Assembly (NCBI RefSeq): GCF_000330505.1 | Contig: NW_004191756.1 | Location: 182,403-246,402 of the forward strand | Reading direction: 5' to 3' | DNA length: 64,000 bases | Origin: Entamoeba invadens IP1 | Lineage: Eukaryota > Evosea > Mastigamoebida > Endamoebidae | In this document: positions 20,669 to 30,701 of the stretch, piece by piece | Layout of the letters: each line of letters begins with the position of its first letter | Position numbering within the stretch: the first letter of the stretch is position 1 | Notes under the pieces: model-generated | What the model was told of the DNA's origin: nothing | The model's database searches: none | Seen by the model: the letters and a program-made list of their open reading frames with translations, nothing else | Made by a program: the position numbers and the translations under genes

Positions 20669-21856
20669 ATGACGGAGGAACAAATCGCAAACCTGAAGAA
20701 AGGAGAAACATTAGAAATTCCACAAGCTGATGGGACGGTGATGATCATCGAAGGGAATCCATGCACGAAGTGTAACAAAAACATAGTCGGAGAAATAGTA
20801 GATGTCGACGAAGGTGTCTTCCACCCGGCTTGCTTTGTGTGTTCGAATTGTGGATGCAGTTTGTTGGATGAAGAGTACTTAGAAGATGAAGGAGAGTTGT
20901 ATTGCGACGACTGTTACAAAGAGTGTTGTGGGCCACGTTGTTATTATTGTAAGCAACCCATTGAAGACCAGGCCATCCAATTCAACAATAGAAAGTACCA
21001 CACAAACCACTTCGGTTGCTTTGTTTGTAAAACCAATTTGAAAGGAAAGCAATACAAAGATGTCGACGGAGAACCGTATTGTGTCGATTGTGCCAAAAAG
21101 AAGGAGGAGAAGGAGAAACAAAAGGATTTGTGTTTCAAGTGCAAAGAACCAATCATCGGCGATTTCATTTTGGTCAATGGGATGAAGTGCCATCCGTTCC
21201 ATTACCAGTGTGCAATTTGTCATGCTGAATTCACAGGAGGAAGCTCTATTGAGTTCTCTGGAAAGAGGTATTGCATTAACTGCTATAAGTTGGTCTCTGC
21301 GATGGTGTGTGAGAAGTGTAAGAAACCAATCGAAGGGAGATCTATACAAGCATGTGGGTATATGTATCACCCCGACTGTTTAACATGTACTGAGTGTGAT
21401 GCCCCACTGACCAAATCATCATTCTTCGAACATGAAGGCAAGCCGTATTGCGAATTCCATTTCTATCGAATGTTTGGCGATGTGTGTGCGAAGTGTGGAG
21501 AGCCTGTGAAAAACAACGAAGGTGTACACGTCGGAGATAAGTGCTTCCATCACAAGTGCTTTGTTTGCTCACAGTGCTCAAAGCCAATGGACCCGAAGAA
21601 AACCAAGATCTACGACAACAACCCTATATGTATGTCATGTTACAACAAACTTCCTGGCGATGTCAAATACGAAATTGAAGAAGTTGAGAGAGAGCAAAAG
21701 AGAGTCGAGGAGAAGCGCAAGGACAACGTCAAAAAGCAAGAAAAGATGGACAAGAAGGCGGAGAAGAAAAAGGAGAAAGAGATGGCTGCACAAGTTAAAA
21801 AGGCTCAGAAAGAAGCTGAGAAAGCACAAAAGGCTGCAGGAAAGAAGAAAAAATAG
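20669..21856 (+). CDS. Five-LIM-domain protein with charged C-terminal tail
   Basis: The protein has 395 residues. The first ATG is at 20669; the open frame reaches a TTG 27 bp upstream. Five tandem LIM zinc domains cover residues about 32-335; each begins with a CxxC pair (CTKC, CYYC, CFKC, CEKC, CAKC) and ends with a CxxC or CxxH-type pair (CDDC, CVDC, CINC, CEFH, CMSC). The last 60 residues are a Lys/Glu helix. LIM arrays are protein-binding scaffolds that often sit at actin or membrane junctions (paxillin and zyxin classes). No kinase or other domain is present. The TLDc gene follows 134 bp downstream on the same strand. Confidence 0.9.
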   Translation: MTEEQIANLKKGETLEIPQADGTVMIIEGNPCTKCNKNIVGEIVDVDEGVFHPACFVCSNCGCSLLDEEYLEDEGELYCDDCYKECCGPRCYYCKQPIEDQAIQFNNRKYHTNHFGCFVCKTNLKGKQYKDVDGEPYCVDCAKKKEEKEKQKDLCFKCKEPIIGDFILVNGMKCHPFHYQCAICHAEFTGGSSIEFSGKRYCINCYKLVSAMVCEKCKKPIEGRSIQACGYMYHPDCLTCTECDAPLTKSSFFEHEGKPYCEFHFYRMFGDVCAKCGEPVKNNEGVHVGDKCFHHKCFVCSQCSKPMDPKKTKIYDNNPICMSCYNKLPGDVKYEIEEVEREQKRVEEKRKDNVKKQEKMDKKAEKKKEKEMAAQVKKAQKEAEKAQKAAGKKKK

Positions 21857-21990
21857 ATTCGTTACTGTTTTCCGTTGATTCAAATAATTCAATTTACCAC
21901 AGAGTTTATTCACTTGCGTACAATTTGTACTACAAATGAGTTCCCCACAATACTTTTTGATAATGGAAACAAAATAAATTGAGGTTTTCA

Positions 21991-23082
21991 ATGGAACTCA
22001 AAAGCGCCGTCCAGATTTGTTCCATAGAAAGTAATCATAAGACGAGTCGAATGCACTTTGAATACCAAATGAACATGACAGAGAAGAGTAGCTTCAGAGT
22101 TGTGGCGGACAAGCTGAGTGAAGTGATTCAAACTTTAACTTCAATACAAAAGGCTTGCTTGTCCCTCCAGCCGTTCCAAGAGGAAATAAAAATAGAGCGT
22201 GGCTTTGGAGAAGAAGTTGATATCAAGAGAATTGGCGATGAAATGGAAGCCGTCGATGACATGATAAGAAGACGAAGTGCGATCTTGTCGAAGGCGGATA
22301 GCATTTCTGGAGTTTTGAAAGAGACGAACTCGATTGTCCAAATATACTTGGACGAGTGTAAGTGCGAGAACAATCACTTGATTTCCCAACACAATGAACT
22401 GACTCGCAAAATGATTGAACTTGAAGAAGACAAGCTGAAGAAAGATGTTAAAGACCGTCAAGAGTGGATTGATGAGAGGACGGAGCAGTTTGAGAAGAGG
22501 AAAAATGAACTTGAGCGAGGGTTGTACGCCATCACACAGAATGAGTCCCATGTGAAATTAGGAGAGGACATCCAGAACTGTCTTATCACACAAATTGAAA
22601 CTTGGAGTACCAAAAAGGTCAATGGCGTTCTCTTTGATTCCAAAGTCGACACATACACTGCAGAAAAGAACATGTTTGGAAGCGCGTTGGTTGGGAAAGG
22701 AAAGATGGCTATAATCATCGAAGACATGAACGCCAATCTCTTTGGAGTCTATCTGGAAACAAAAGTGTTCCGATCGAATCGGTACGTCTGTGATCGAAAG
22801 GCTTTCATCTTCTCGTTGTTCTCGAATGGCAGGAGTGAGCGACCACTCAAATTTGATATTAAAGAGCCTCAGTACGCATTTGTCTTGAACGACGACGAGG
22901 GGGGAAGACTGTTCAGTGTGGGGTATGGATGTTTGAATGGGAATGACATCGACGTTGACAAGAAAAACTGTGGGAGTGGGAAGTGTGGAAGTGCGTCATA
23001 CGATTATAAAGGAAATGTGAATATCTTGTGTGGGTCGAACAACTTTTTGCCTAAAAGGATAGTGGTGTTGGAGATGAGTTAA
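21991..23082 (+). CDS. TLDc-domain protein with N-terminal coiled coil
   Basis: The protein has 363 residues, starting at ATG 21991 (the open frame begins at a TTG 12 bp earlier). Residues about 30-190 are helical and coiled-coil-like. Residues about 195-363 fit the TLDc fold: WSTKKVNGVLFDSKVD at its start, then IIIEDMNANLFGVYLE, AFIFSLFSNG, LFSVGYGCL and a final IVVLEMS. TLDc proteins bind the V-ATPase or act in oxidative-stress protection in other eukaryotes. Coiled-coil plus TLDc proteins are numerous in Entamoeba by my recollection, mostly of unknown role. No BTB or kinase domain is attached here. Confidence 0.75.
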   Translation: MELKSAVQICSIESNHKTSRMHFEYQMNMTEKSSFRVVADKLSEVIQTLTSIQKACLSLQPFQEEIKIERGFGEEVDIKRIGDEMEAVDDMIRRRSAILSKADSISGVLKETNSIVQIYLDECKCENNHLISQHNELTRKMIELEEDKLKKDVKDRQEWIDERTEQFEKRKNELERGLYAITQNESHVKLGEDIQNCLITQIETWSTKKVNGVLFDSKVDTYTAEKNMFGSALVGKGKMAIIIEDMNANLFGVYLETKVFRSNRYVCDRKAFIFSLFSNGRSERPLKFDIKEPQYAFVLNDDEGGRLFSVGYGCLNGNDIDVDKKNCGSGKCGSASYDYKGNVNILCGSNNFLPKRIVVLEMS

Positions 23083-23194
23083 CTTGTTTATAGTGTCTCA
23101 ATCTAGTTTATTACTAGTAAATTTATTATACGAATATAGAAAAAAGTGGTTATGTTAATTCCTTGTTTGAAACCCTAAAACAAAGAATACAAAC

Positions 23195-25063
23195 ATGTCG
23201 ATTCCACCATCATTAGGATATGTGCTGAACAAGAAGAAAAAAATCACGGAAAACTCGTCAAAGGAAATGTTGGAAGACTTTTACAAAGCTACGGCTGAAT
23301 TATTGGGGAAGTCTAACATCTTCGATGTACAACTGTTTGCACTGATTCAGGAATATGAACAGGAGAAAACGGTGGCAGTTGCTAATGCGATTTTGATGAT
23401 AACATGTGTGTTTAACACGTTGGGGAATAAGTTGATTGTGTTGAATAATATTGTTTTGGCGAGAACATTAGGGTTTCCATTGGGAATACAAAAGGTTGAA
23501 ATAGAAGAAATGATCAAAGGGACTGATGTTGTTGAAACAGCGGACGAACCGATTCGAGACTTCTATAATGCCTTTGTTGGGAAAGACGCGAAAGCTATTG
23601 TGTCGAGTTACACTGATGTGAAGGAGTCGATGCCCATTTGCACGAGTGATATAATGAAAGAGGCGATTGTAGTGAGAATCTTTCAGGTGTTATCGGAAGA
23701 AGGAGAAGTTGATATCGAAGAGGTCAAAAAGATGATTACGGTTGCGCCATGGTTCTTTGTTGAAATAACATTGTTGAAGAGAACAGCGAATCTTGAGTTT
23801 AATGTTGTCATCGACCTTGAGAAGGGGAAGTTTGTGTTTGCAAAGAAAGACGAAGGAAGTGCTCCATTCACCGTGACGGAGGATCAAATTGCGAACGAGA
23901 AGAAAGCCATAATGGACCGAACGAAACAATTCAAACAGAAAATGATAGCGATCGAGGCTGAACGAGAGAGAATTCGACTTGCGGAAGAGAAGAGACGACT
24001 TGAAGAAGAGGAGGACGAACGCTTAGAGCGTGAAGCTGCTGAATTGAAGATCCGGAAAGAGGAAGAGATGAAACAGAAGAAGAAAGAGGAGATCCGGAAG
24101 ATGAAAGCGGACAATGATAAGAAGATGCAAGACATCAGCAGAATGCAATTCAAAGTGCAAGTGAAAGAGAATAAGGACCGCCAGAGAAAGGAACTCTTTG
24201 ATAAGTATTACTATAACGAACGAGCGCGTCGAATGGTCGAACAGAAATACACTAAACAGAAAACAGAAGAAGAGGCAGAAGAGATCAAAGCGATGTATCA
24301 AGAAGTTTGTGATACGAAACAGAATGCTAGAAGAGCGGAACATGAACGTATCTTGTTAATGAAGAAAAAATTCACCGATCTTGGGGCATTACAGACGTGG
24401 TTGAATACTATTGGAAAGGGAGAAAGTGAAGAAGAAAAGCAGGAGAAAGCGGAGAAATTAAGAAAAGAGAAAGAAGAAGCAGAACGCCTTGCTAAAGAAC
24501 AAGCGGAGAAAGAGCGTCTTGAACGAATGAAAGAACAAGACCGAAAACGCGAGGAACAAAAGAAAAAGGAGGAGGAAGACCGCAAGAGAAGAGAAGAAGA
24601 GTACTTCAAGAAGAATCAAGAACGGCTTCAAGAAAAGGCAGCCCTTGATAAACAAGGCATTTACCAACCAAGCATCGGAAAGACTTTTGTGGAAGACAAA
24701 GAGGGATGGTACTCGAAAAAAGAAGCAAAAAAGCCAACACCAACGACCGCTAAGAATACTTCAGTCCCTTCATTTACGTCGAGAGGATCTTCTTCACCAT
24801 ATGGAAGAACAGGAGATACTCAACAAAGAACAACTTCTGCTTATCAACCACCAAGAGCACAAGGAGGAATGGGCGATCGATATCAACCACCATCGAGTGG
24901 AAGAAGAGACATCTATGGAACAAATACACCATCCACTGGTGGTTATGCGCCATCAAGAACACAAGGAACTACACAAAGAAATACCAGTGGCGTTCCATCG
25001 TTTTCAAGTGGAAGTGGTGTTCCGTCTTTCTCCAGTGGAAAGAGAGGGGGAAGAAAGTACTAA
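23195..25063 (+). CDS. PCI-like/coiled-coil protein, possible eIF3 subunit a
   Basis: The protein has 622 residues. Residues 1-230 are mixed helical and end in a winged-helix-like segment (VDIEEVKKMITVAPWF, then FNVVIDLEKGKFVFA) resembling the end of a PCI domain. Residues about 235-500 are an extended Glu/Arg/Lys helix. The tail (about 515-622) is Ser/Gly/Thr/Pro/Arg-rich, with the repeat GVPSFSSG twice, and ends GGRKY. PCI followed by a long charged helix is the layout of eIF3a, the scaffold subunit of translation initiation factor 3. This copy is shorter than animal eIF3a, and the PCI part is divergent. An unrelated coiled-coil protein remains possible. Confidence 0.5.
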   Translation: MSIPPSLGYVLNKKKKITENSSKEMLEDFYKATAELLGKSNIFDVQLFALIQEYEQEKTVAVANAILMITCVFNTLGNKLIVLNNIVLARTLGFPLGIQKVEIEEMIKGTDVVETADEPIRDFYNAFVGKDAKAIVSSYTDVKESMPICTSDIMKEAIVVRIFQVLSEEGEVDIEEVKKMITVAPWFFVEITLLKRTANLEFNVVIDLEKGKFVFAKKDEGSAPFTVTEDQIANEKKAIMDRTKQFKQKMIAIEAERERIRLAEEKRRLEEEEDERLEREAAELKIRKEEEMKQKKKEEIRKMKADNDKKMQDISRMQFKVQVKENKDRQRKELFDKYYYNERARRMVEQKYTKQKTEEEAEEIKAMYQEVCDTKQNARRAEHERILLMKKKFTDLGALQTWLNTIGKGESEEEKQEKAEKLRKEKEEAERLAKEQAEKERLERMKEQDRKREEQKKKEEEDRKRREEEYFKKNQERLQEKAALDKQGIYQPSIGKTFVEDKEGWYSKKEAKKPTPTTAKNTSVPSFTSRGSSSPYGRTGDTQQRTTSAYQPPRAQGGMGDRYQPPSSGRRDIYGTNTPSTGGYAPSRTQGTTQRNTSGVPSFSSGSGVPSFSSGKRGGRKY

Positions 25064-25120
25064 GCAAAAAACCTTTTTAAGTTTCATTTTATTTGTCGAA
25101 CAAATACAACACAAAACAAT

Positions 25121-26660
25121 TTAAATGTTTCTCCACGTATCTTTGAACTTGCAGAGATTCTCAAACCAATTTTTCTCGTTATTTGTCTTCCATTTGTTGT
25201 TTTTAATAATGTCGGTGAAGGCTAAGTTCCAGTCTTTTGCCTCTTTTTCATCTTCGAATTTGAGTGTGAGAGTGTCGTGAATACGTGTGAGGACGACTGT
25301 AGTCGGTTTTGGAGTCTCGACTTTGACTTTGTTGTCGAGAAGGAATTTGATGTCGTCCCAACAAGCTAAATCGTTGAGAAGATAGACAACACGATGTTTT
25401 CCATTGACCGACAATTTACTCTCTTTGAGGAAATAACGCCAAGGTTGGATCAAATTCGCATCGTTGAGGATTTGCGATACTTCGACTAACTTGTCTCGAC
25501 GTTTTGCGCGCTCGTTGACCTCGTGAATGAAAAAGGTGTAGTCTGCATTTGCCTCGAAGAGCGATTTGTAGTCGTTGTGACTCTTTGGAGTCATCTTTAA
25601 GATTTGTTTGAGGATGATAGGGTACCGCATAATACGTTGCACGGGTTGAATAAGAAGTCCTTCTATTGCTTGATTTTCAAGGGTTGGTTCATTCGACTTC
25701 TCGCGCAACAATTTCAACACACAAGGATACGTTTTCAGGAATTTTAATTCCGTTTGCGCGATGTTGTAATCGATCGAGAAGCGAATGTATGGCCACACAT
25801 TTGCAAGTAAGCCTTCCATTAGTGGTCCGAGTGCTGCGTTGTATGAATAATGTGTGATAACTGGTTCCAATTTGTCGATAAACATTTTGGAACACATGAC
25901 TAAGTCTTCGAGAGTTAAAAAAACTCTGTCGAAGGACCTCGACGGGATGGTGTTTTGGTCTTTCATTTGCATGAATGGTATCCGAAAGTGGGTGTTGAGT
26001 AAGATCATCTTCTGGTGAAAGGACACTTCGGTCTCGTACAACTCTTTAATGGCTTCAAATCGCATTTCTAAGGTATCGATGTCATATCCCTTCTTCGCTA
26101 CAAAAGTCTTACACACACTTTGTAACTTGAGTACACTCGGCATCTCACTCTCTGTTATGTGTACAGTGATACTCGAGATGTCCACTAACTTTTTTAGACC
26201 CGAGTCAGATATTGTGTTTCTCCGTGTCCGTTCAGAAGAGAGCGACCGTTCGTGTGTTCTCTCTTTGATTTCTAAATCAGGAGACGCCGTCGATTTTCCA
26301 TCGACTGTTTTTTTCTTTAAGTCGTAAAATGCGGAGGAAAAACTCATTCGGATCTTTTTCTTTTTCGACTTTTTTTCTTCGTCTTGTTTGGGAAGCTCGG
26401 GAAGGCGAGATTGTTTGTGCGGAAGTGGAGGAAGGGGGGGAAGTGATTTTGATGGAGGAAGGTGTGAATTCAGTTCTAACGTTGCGATGTAGTTCAGCAA
26501 TTTGTCGCATCCAGAAAACTAGAAGTTAATCACTTAAATAGTTGAAATACGTCAGAAAGAATCGGTCATAACAAACAGATGATATTTGATCCACTTCCTC
26601 TTTGGTAAGTCCAATGCTCAATAATTTGTCTTCTTTCGTCATAAGAGGTGAAGTCTGCAT
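25121..26660 (-). CDS. RhoGEF (DH-PH), spliced first exon
   Basis: Exon 1 is 26660-26577 (28 codons) and exon 2 is 26518-25121. The 58-bp intron (26576-26519) starts GTTTGT and ends CTAG in phase 0. Without the intron the main frame has no ATG and starts at a TTG. The spliced protein has 493 residues, beginning MQTSPLMTKEDKLLS; a second in-frame Met six codons later could also serve. A Pro-rich and basic Ser-rich region is followed by a DH domain at about residues 178-370 (FEAIKELYETEVSF, LLIQPVQRIMRYP, the hallmark helix) and a PH domain to the end. DH-PH proteins activate Rho/Rac GTPases. The gene converges on the eIF3a-like gene, with 57 bp between their stops. Confidence 0.9.
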
Positions 26661-27287
26661 TGGTGTACCTCTTTGGTTTTTCTTTTCTTGAAATGAAAAA
26701 GTCGGGTTTTAAACGAAAAACCGATTTGGTTAGATATAGTTTATTATTTATTTTCTTATTAGATTTTTCGGCAATTGTGAAATTCTTTTGTGATTCAAAA
26801 AAACTTAAAAATGACAATTTATAATTCATTTTTATATTTCTATTATGGCTTTAATTCACTTCTGGGAAAGCGAAAATTCATAAAAAATAAAAAAAAGACA
26901 TTTTAAAAAAAATTGTTATGAAAATGTATTTACAGAAATTTTTTTAATTGAAAATGGTAATTCTGTTTTTTTTTGGTTAATAATAATATTATTATTATAA
27001 TACATGATATACAAGCATTTAAAACCCGATAATAATTATCGGGTCAACAACATCATTTTAGTCCAAATATTAATTCATAACTTTGTTATTTGTATCAATA
27101 AAATGCTTTTTCGTCGCATTCCTCTTTTTAATTTTTTTTATTTTATTAAAAAAAGAATCAACTTTTATTATTTTTAAATTATAATTATAATAACAGTTTT
27201 CACTTTAAATACCAGGTGATAAAATATGTTTTCAATAATACATAATAAGATAGAGACACTCATCACAATGAATAAAAATTATATGTA
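26661..27287. other. AT-rich flank with a perfect hairpin
   Basis: This is the RhoGEF promoter side and the left flank of the mariner-like element. ACCCGATAAT / ATTATCGGGT pairs perfectly around a single A at 27024-27044. No gene was found; an open frame at 26566-26829 is the RhoGEF exon read in the wrong frame. Confidence 0.5.
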
Positions 27288-27359
27288 TAGTCATGGTAAA
27301 AAGGTTGTTGAGTAAAAATGGTTGTTGATTGAATAAAGGTTCGGTTTATTTTTGTATTT
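27288..27359 (+). repeat. Left terminal inverted repeat of the mariner-like element
   Basis: This pairs with 30646-30701. It contains the shared core GGTTGTTGATTGAATAAAGG and TTCGGTTTATTTTT plus a 17-bp near-tandem insertion absent from the right end. Confidence 0.85.
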
Positions 27360-28179
27360 CAAGAAAAGTTACAAATTTCTTCGCATCATTGAAATAATAT
27401 TGAAAATATGTTTTTGAGCAAATAAAACTATTTTTAACAAAGGAGTGTATTTTTAATACTAATTGTTTTCTTCTCAATCTCAACATTTTTGTGTGTTGAT
27501 TTTATAAAATGTATAACATTTTCAATTTTGAATCGAAAATTGTTTTTTTTTAATTCAAAAAACAAGTATAGTTCAATATAGTTAATATAGTTTCTGAAAA
27601 AATGAAAGTGCTTTTTTTTCACCATGTTCGAAAAATAGAACACAAACAAGGATAATCATAAAAACGATAGTTGACAGTATGACAATTAGTTGTCAATTTT
27701 ATAACATTAAGAGCTGTTTATTGAACATTATAGATATGACATTATACATAATCATTGTTGTTTATCAAAAAAAGAAAATGAAAGTGCTTTTTTTCACCCC
27801 CTTTCATTTTTTGAGTAAAATAAAAAATGAAATTGAAATATTATATTTTTGTTAAATTTGAGTACTCCTCTTTATTACAAATGTTGTTTGTATTGGCAGC
27901 AAACTATACACAATCATGAGTATCAAAGTTATGGCCACACAATCATTTTTTAAATTTATTTTCTTGATAACATGAAAAATAGAAAATAAAGAGTCAATTG
28001 TTACGTAAAGAAACGGGAAATCACCCAAATTTTATAAATATATATAGCGATTAGATGTCAAATTGTTGGGGAATAATAAAGACAATTTTTTGAAACACTT
28101 CAAATTATAATTATTAATAAAATTAACCATTAATTATAATAAAAACGATAAATACAGCTGGTTTCAGAACTCAATAATC

Positions 28180-29868
28180 ATGTCCAAACCACAGCGAAAA
28201 CCCGCTTCAAAAAAATTGGATTTGAGAGTGTTGCGCAACAGTACAAAATCGGGTCGTGGCTGTGATTTTTTGGATTTCTGTGAAACCCATGCAACAGAAA
28301 TCATGGAATGTCTAACACTCCAACAACAAATGAAATTGTTGAGAAGTGAAAAATGGCTTGAAAAGGGTTCAATTGAAACAAAAGCCAAAGTGTTAGGTGT
28401 CTCACCCTCGACGGCCCGCCTCAACAACTTGTATGACGATGTCGAAGGGAAGTCTGGAAGAAAACGAGAAATTAATCAATCGAGAATGCCGTTGTTGTTG
28501 GAAACAATTCGAGAAAGACAAAACACCACCAAACCAATCACCACTAAAGAGATGGGAAATGTTGTAGAAGGAGTTGTTGGGAAGAAAGTATCAAAAAGAA
28601 CCATCGCAAACAGTTTGAGAAGGGAGGGTTTAATTAAGAAGATTGCAAAACCAATGGATAAGGAGAGAGCTGAGCTGAGTAAAGATGAGTTAAGAAGCTA
28701 TGAAACTAGAGCAGCTGATTTGTTGAACAATGACAAACAATATGCGGGAGAAAGAGTTGTCCACTTGAATGGAGTTAAACCTTCCCTCCTTTTCAACATG
28801 GATGAAAGTGGTTATTGTCCATTTGTGGACTCAAAAAGGAGCAACTTTTATGTTGACGACAACTACAACTACAACCACACCAACTCTTACTCTGTTGATC
28901 GCTCTCAAAAACTCATAACATTGATTGCAGGAATATTTGCCAACAACACCACGCTGAAACCAATGATCATACTATCAAACTTGACAATGAAAAATGAAAT
29001 CGACAGATACATAGACAGAGACGATGTTGAAATTGCATATCAACGCAAATCCTTCATTACGGAAGACATATACATGATGTGGCTTGAAAGATGTATTAAA
29101 CCAGAACTGTAATTAAGAAGAAAAAATTGCCCACAAGAATGGGCGGTTTTAATACAAGACAACTGTGTTAGCCACATTAAAGATGGTGCTAGAAAGTGGC
29201 TGTTCGAAAATAAAGTGGCTTTATTATTATTGTGCCCACACAGCAGCCACTTGTCTCAACCACTGGACATCGTCATATTTGGCGTTCAAAAAGTTTGTTT
29301 TTTATTATGAGAGAAATTATTGAAATAATATTATTATTCAAAGCCGTTATGAGTCTTGTTAACATGTTAACATGTTTACTTTTCTTTTATTGTTATTGAC
29401 ATATAGAGAACAATGGGTTCTTCGATAGTTTCTCGGCTTGTTGGTATGAAGTACCCCATTGGTGTTATGTCTCAAAAGGATGATGTTGAAGATGAAGTCA
29501 AGAAGGCTACCAAGCGAAGAAAAATGGAAATTTTAAAACGCAAGGATCAAGACGGTGCAATAGATGCTGCTAAGTTGGAAGAGTTGTCTGTTTGTATGGT
29601 CACAAAAAGAGTCGTTGAAATCATCCAATCGTTCAAAATTGCCTGCGTAAACAACAAAAACACCTCGGCCTTTCACATGTGTGGTTACGTAAAAAAGCCA
29701 ATTGGAAAAGAAAAGGAGAGTACTTATGATGTCACAATTTTTTACTGTAGGGAGTATGCCTTCAGAATACCAGAGTTTTTGGGAGAACAGGTTTGCGTAG
29801 TTACTGTTGCCTTTCCTGGAAGAAGAAGCAACTTAAACATTGATAAAAACGAAGGCATTTTAAAATGA
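28180..29868 (+). pseudogene. Mariner/pogo-type DDD transposase with one nonsense codon
   Basis: The frame opens at ATG 28180 and would encode about 524 residues over two exons (28180-29292 and 29407-29868). The 114-bp intron (29293-29406) begins GTTTGT and ends ATAG in phase 0. A single TAA at 29110-29112 (codon 311) interrupts it; the frame and domain continue directly after it. The N-terminal 160 residues are helix-turn-helix-like. The catalytic triad is complete: D208 in NMDESG, D327 in IQDNCVSH and D363 in SQPLD, with 35 residues between the last two (DD35D spacing). HSSHLSQPLD is the typical superfamily ending motif. The single lesion and preserved splice sites suggest recent inactivation. 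Confidence 0.85.
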
Positions 29869-30645
29869 TTGAAAATTTGTGTTATGTTTGATTTATTTTT
29901 TGAATATTTCCTGATAATTTCAATGTAAGTTGGGCTGACCTGTAAGGTTAATTAAAGTACACAAGTTCAAAAGGAATTCAAAATGAAATTTATTTTTATT
30001 ATTCAATCATTGATAGTATTATTTAAGTTTAAAATAATAAAAATATGGTTTTAAAAACGTCTTTTTGATACAATTATCAAATTATGACATCTTGTAAACT
30101 TTAAGTTTTTACAGATCAACTCTGATTTTTACATATTTAAGAGATCAATTAAACTGATATTTTATTATTTACTCACGTTTAAGTAAGAACTGTATTTTCC
30201 TTAATTATTCTTACATCGACAATCTTTTTTTCACAACTGTTTATTATTGTTTGTTTTTTATTTCTCTTTATTCAATGTGTTTATCGATGGCTTTATTTGC
30301 TTTAGTTGGACCAATACTGGTTGTCAAAAAGGTGGAATTGTGGAGTTTGTTTACGTTTTGTTAATACAGAAAGTGTTGACCGTATAGGTTTAGCGTTTCT
30401 TTTGATGATTGGCTTTGTACTTGTTTAAAGCATAAAATACTCTTGCCATTGACTAGAGCATTCATCTAATTGAAACTTTTATCATCTTTTTGTTATTGTT
30501 ATTGTTTATAAATGAGAAGAAATCTTCTTTCCCTTCATTTTCTATTTATTTTTTTCGTTTTGATTTGAATAATATGTTCTTTTTGGTTCTCTTTGAAGGG
30601 AAAACAACTTCAATTAAAGGTACACTACAAGTGTAACTTTTATTG

Positions 30646-30701
30646 AAATGTAAAAATAAACCGAACCTTTATTCAATCAACAACCTTTTTTACCATGACT
30701 A
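30646..30701 (-). repeat. Right terminal inverted repeat of the mariner-like element
   Basis: This is the reverse complement of the left end over about 56 bp (CCGAACCTTTATTCAATCAA, then CAACC...TACCATGACTA). It is followed by TA, which completes the target duplication. Confidence 0.85.

Larger units (their letters stand above)
27288..30701 (+). mobile_element. Mariner/pogo-type DNA transposon with terminal inverted repeats
   Basis: The ends are inverted repeats: 27288-27359 reads TAGTCATGGTAAAAA...ATTTTTGTATTT, and the right end (30646-30701), reverse-complemented, reads the same with few changes. Both ends are flanked by TA (27286-27287 and 30702-30703), the target duplication expected for the Tc1/mariner superfamily; the exact boundary can shift by 2 bp, because the repeat itself begins with TA. 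The left repeat carries an extra 17-bp tandem unit (GGTTGTTGAGTAAAAAT). Inside are the transposase (28180-29868) and about 0.8 kb of AT-rich DNA on each side; AATGAAAGTGC followed by a T run and CACC occurs twice on the left (near 27601 and 27777), possibly subterminal binding sites. Total length is about 3.4 kb. Confidence 0.85.

Noticed and set aside
26566..26829. An 87-codon minus-strand frame as first exon of the RhoGEF
   Set aside because: Its frame does not continue into the main exon after removing the intron. A different frame over the same bases, starting at 26660, joins in phase 0 and reads as good coding sequence.
29110..29112. Stop-codon reassignment (TAA as sense) in the transposase
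   Set aside because: All other genes in the window end in ordinary TAA, TGA or TAG stops, so a simple nonsense mutation is the economical reading.
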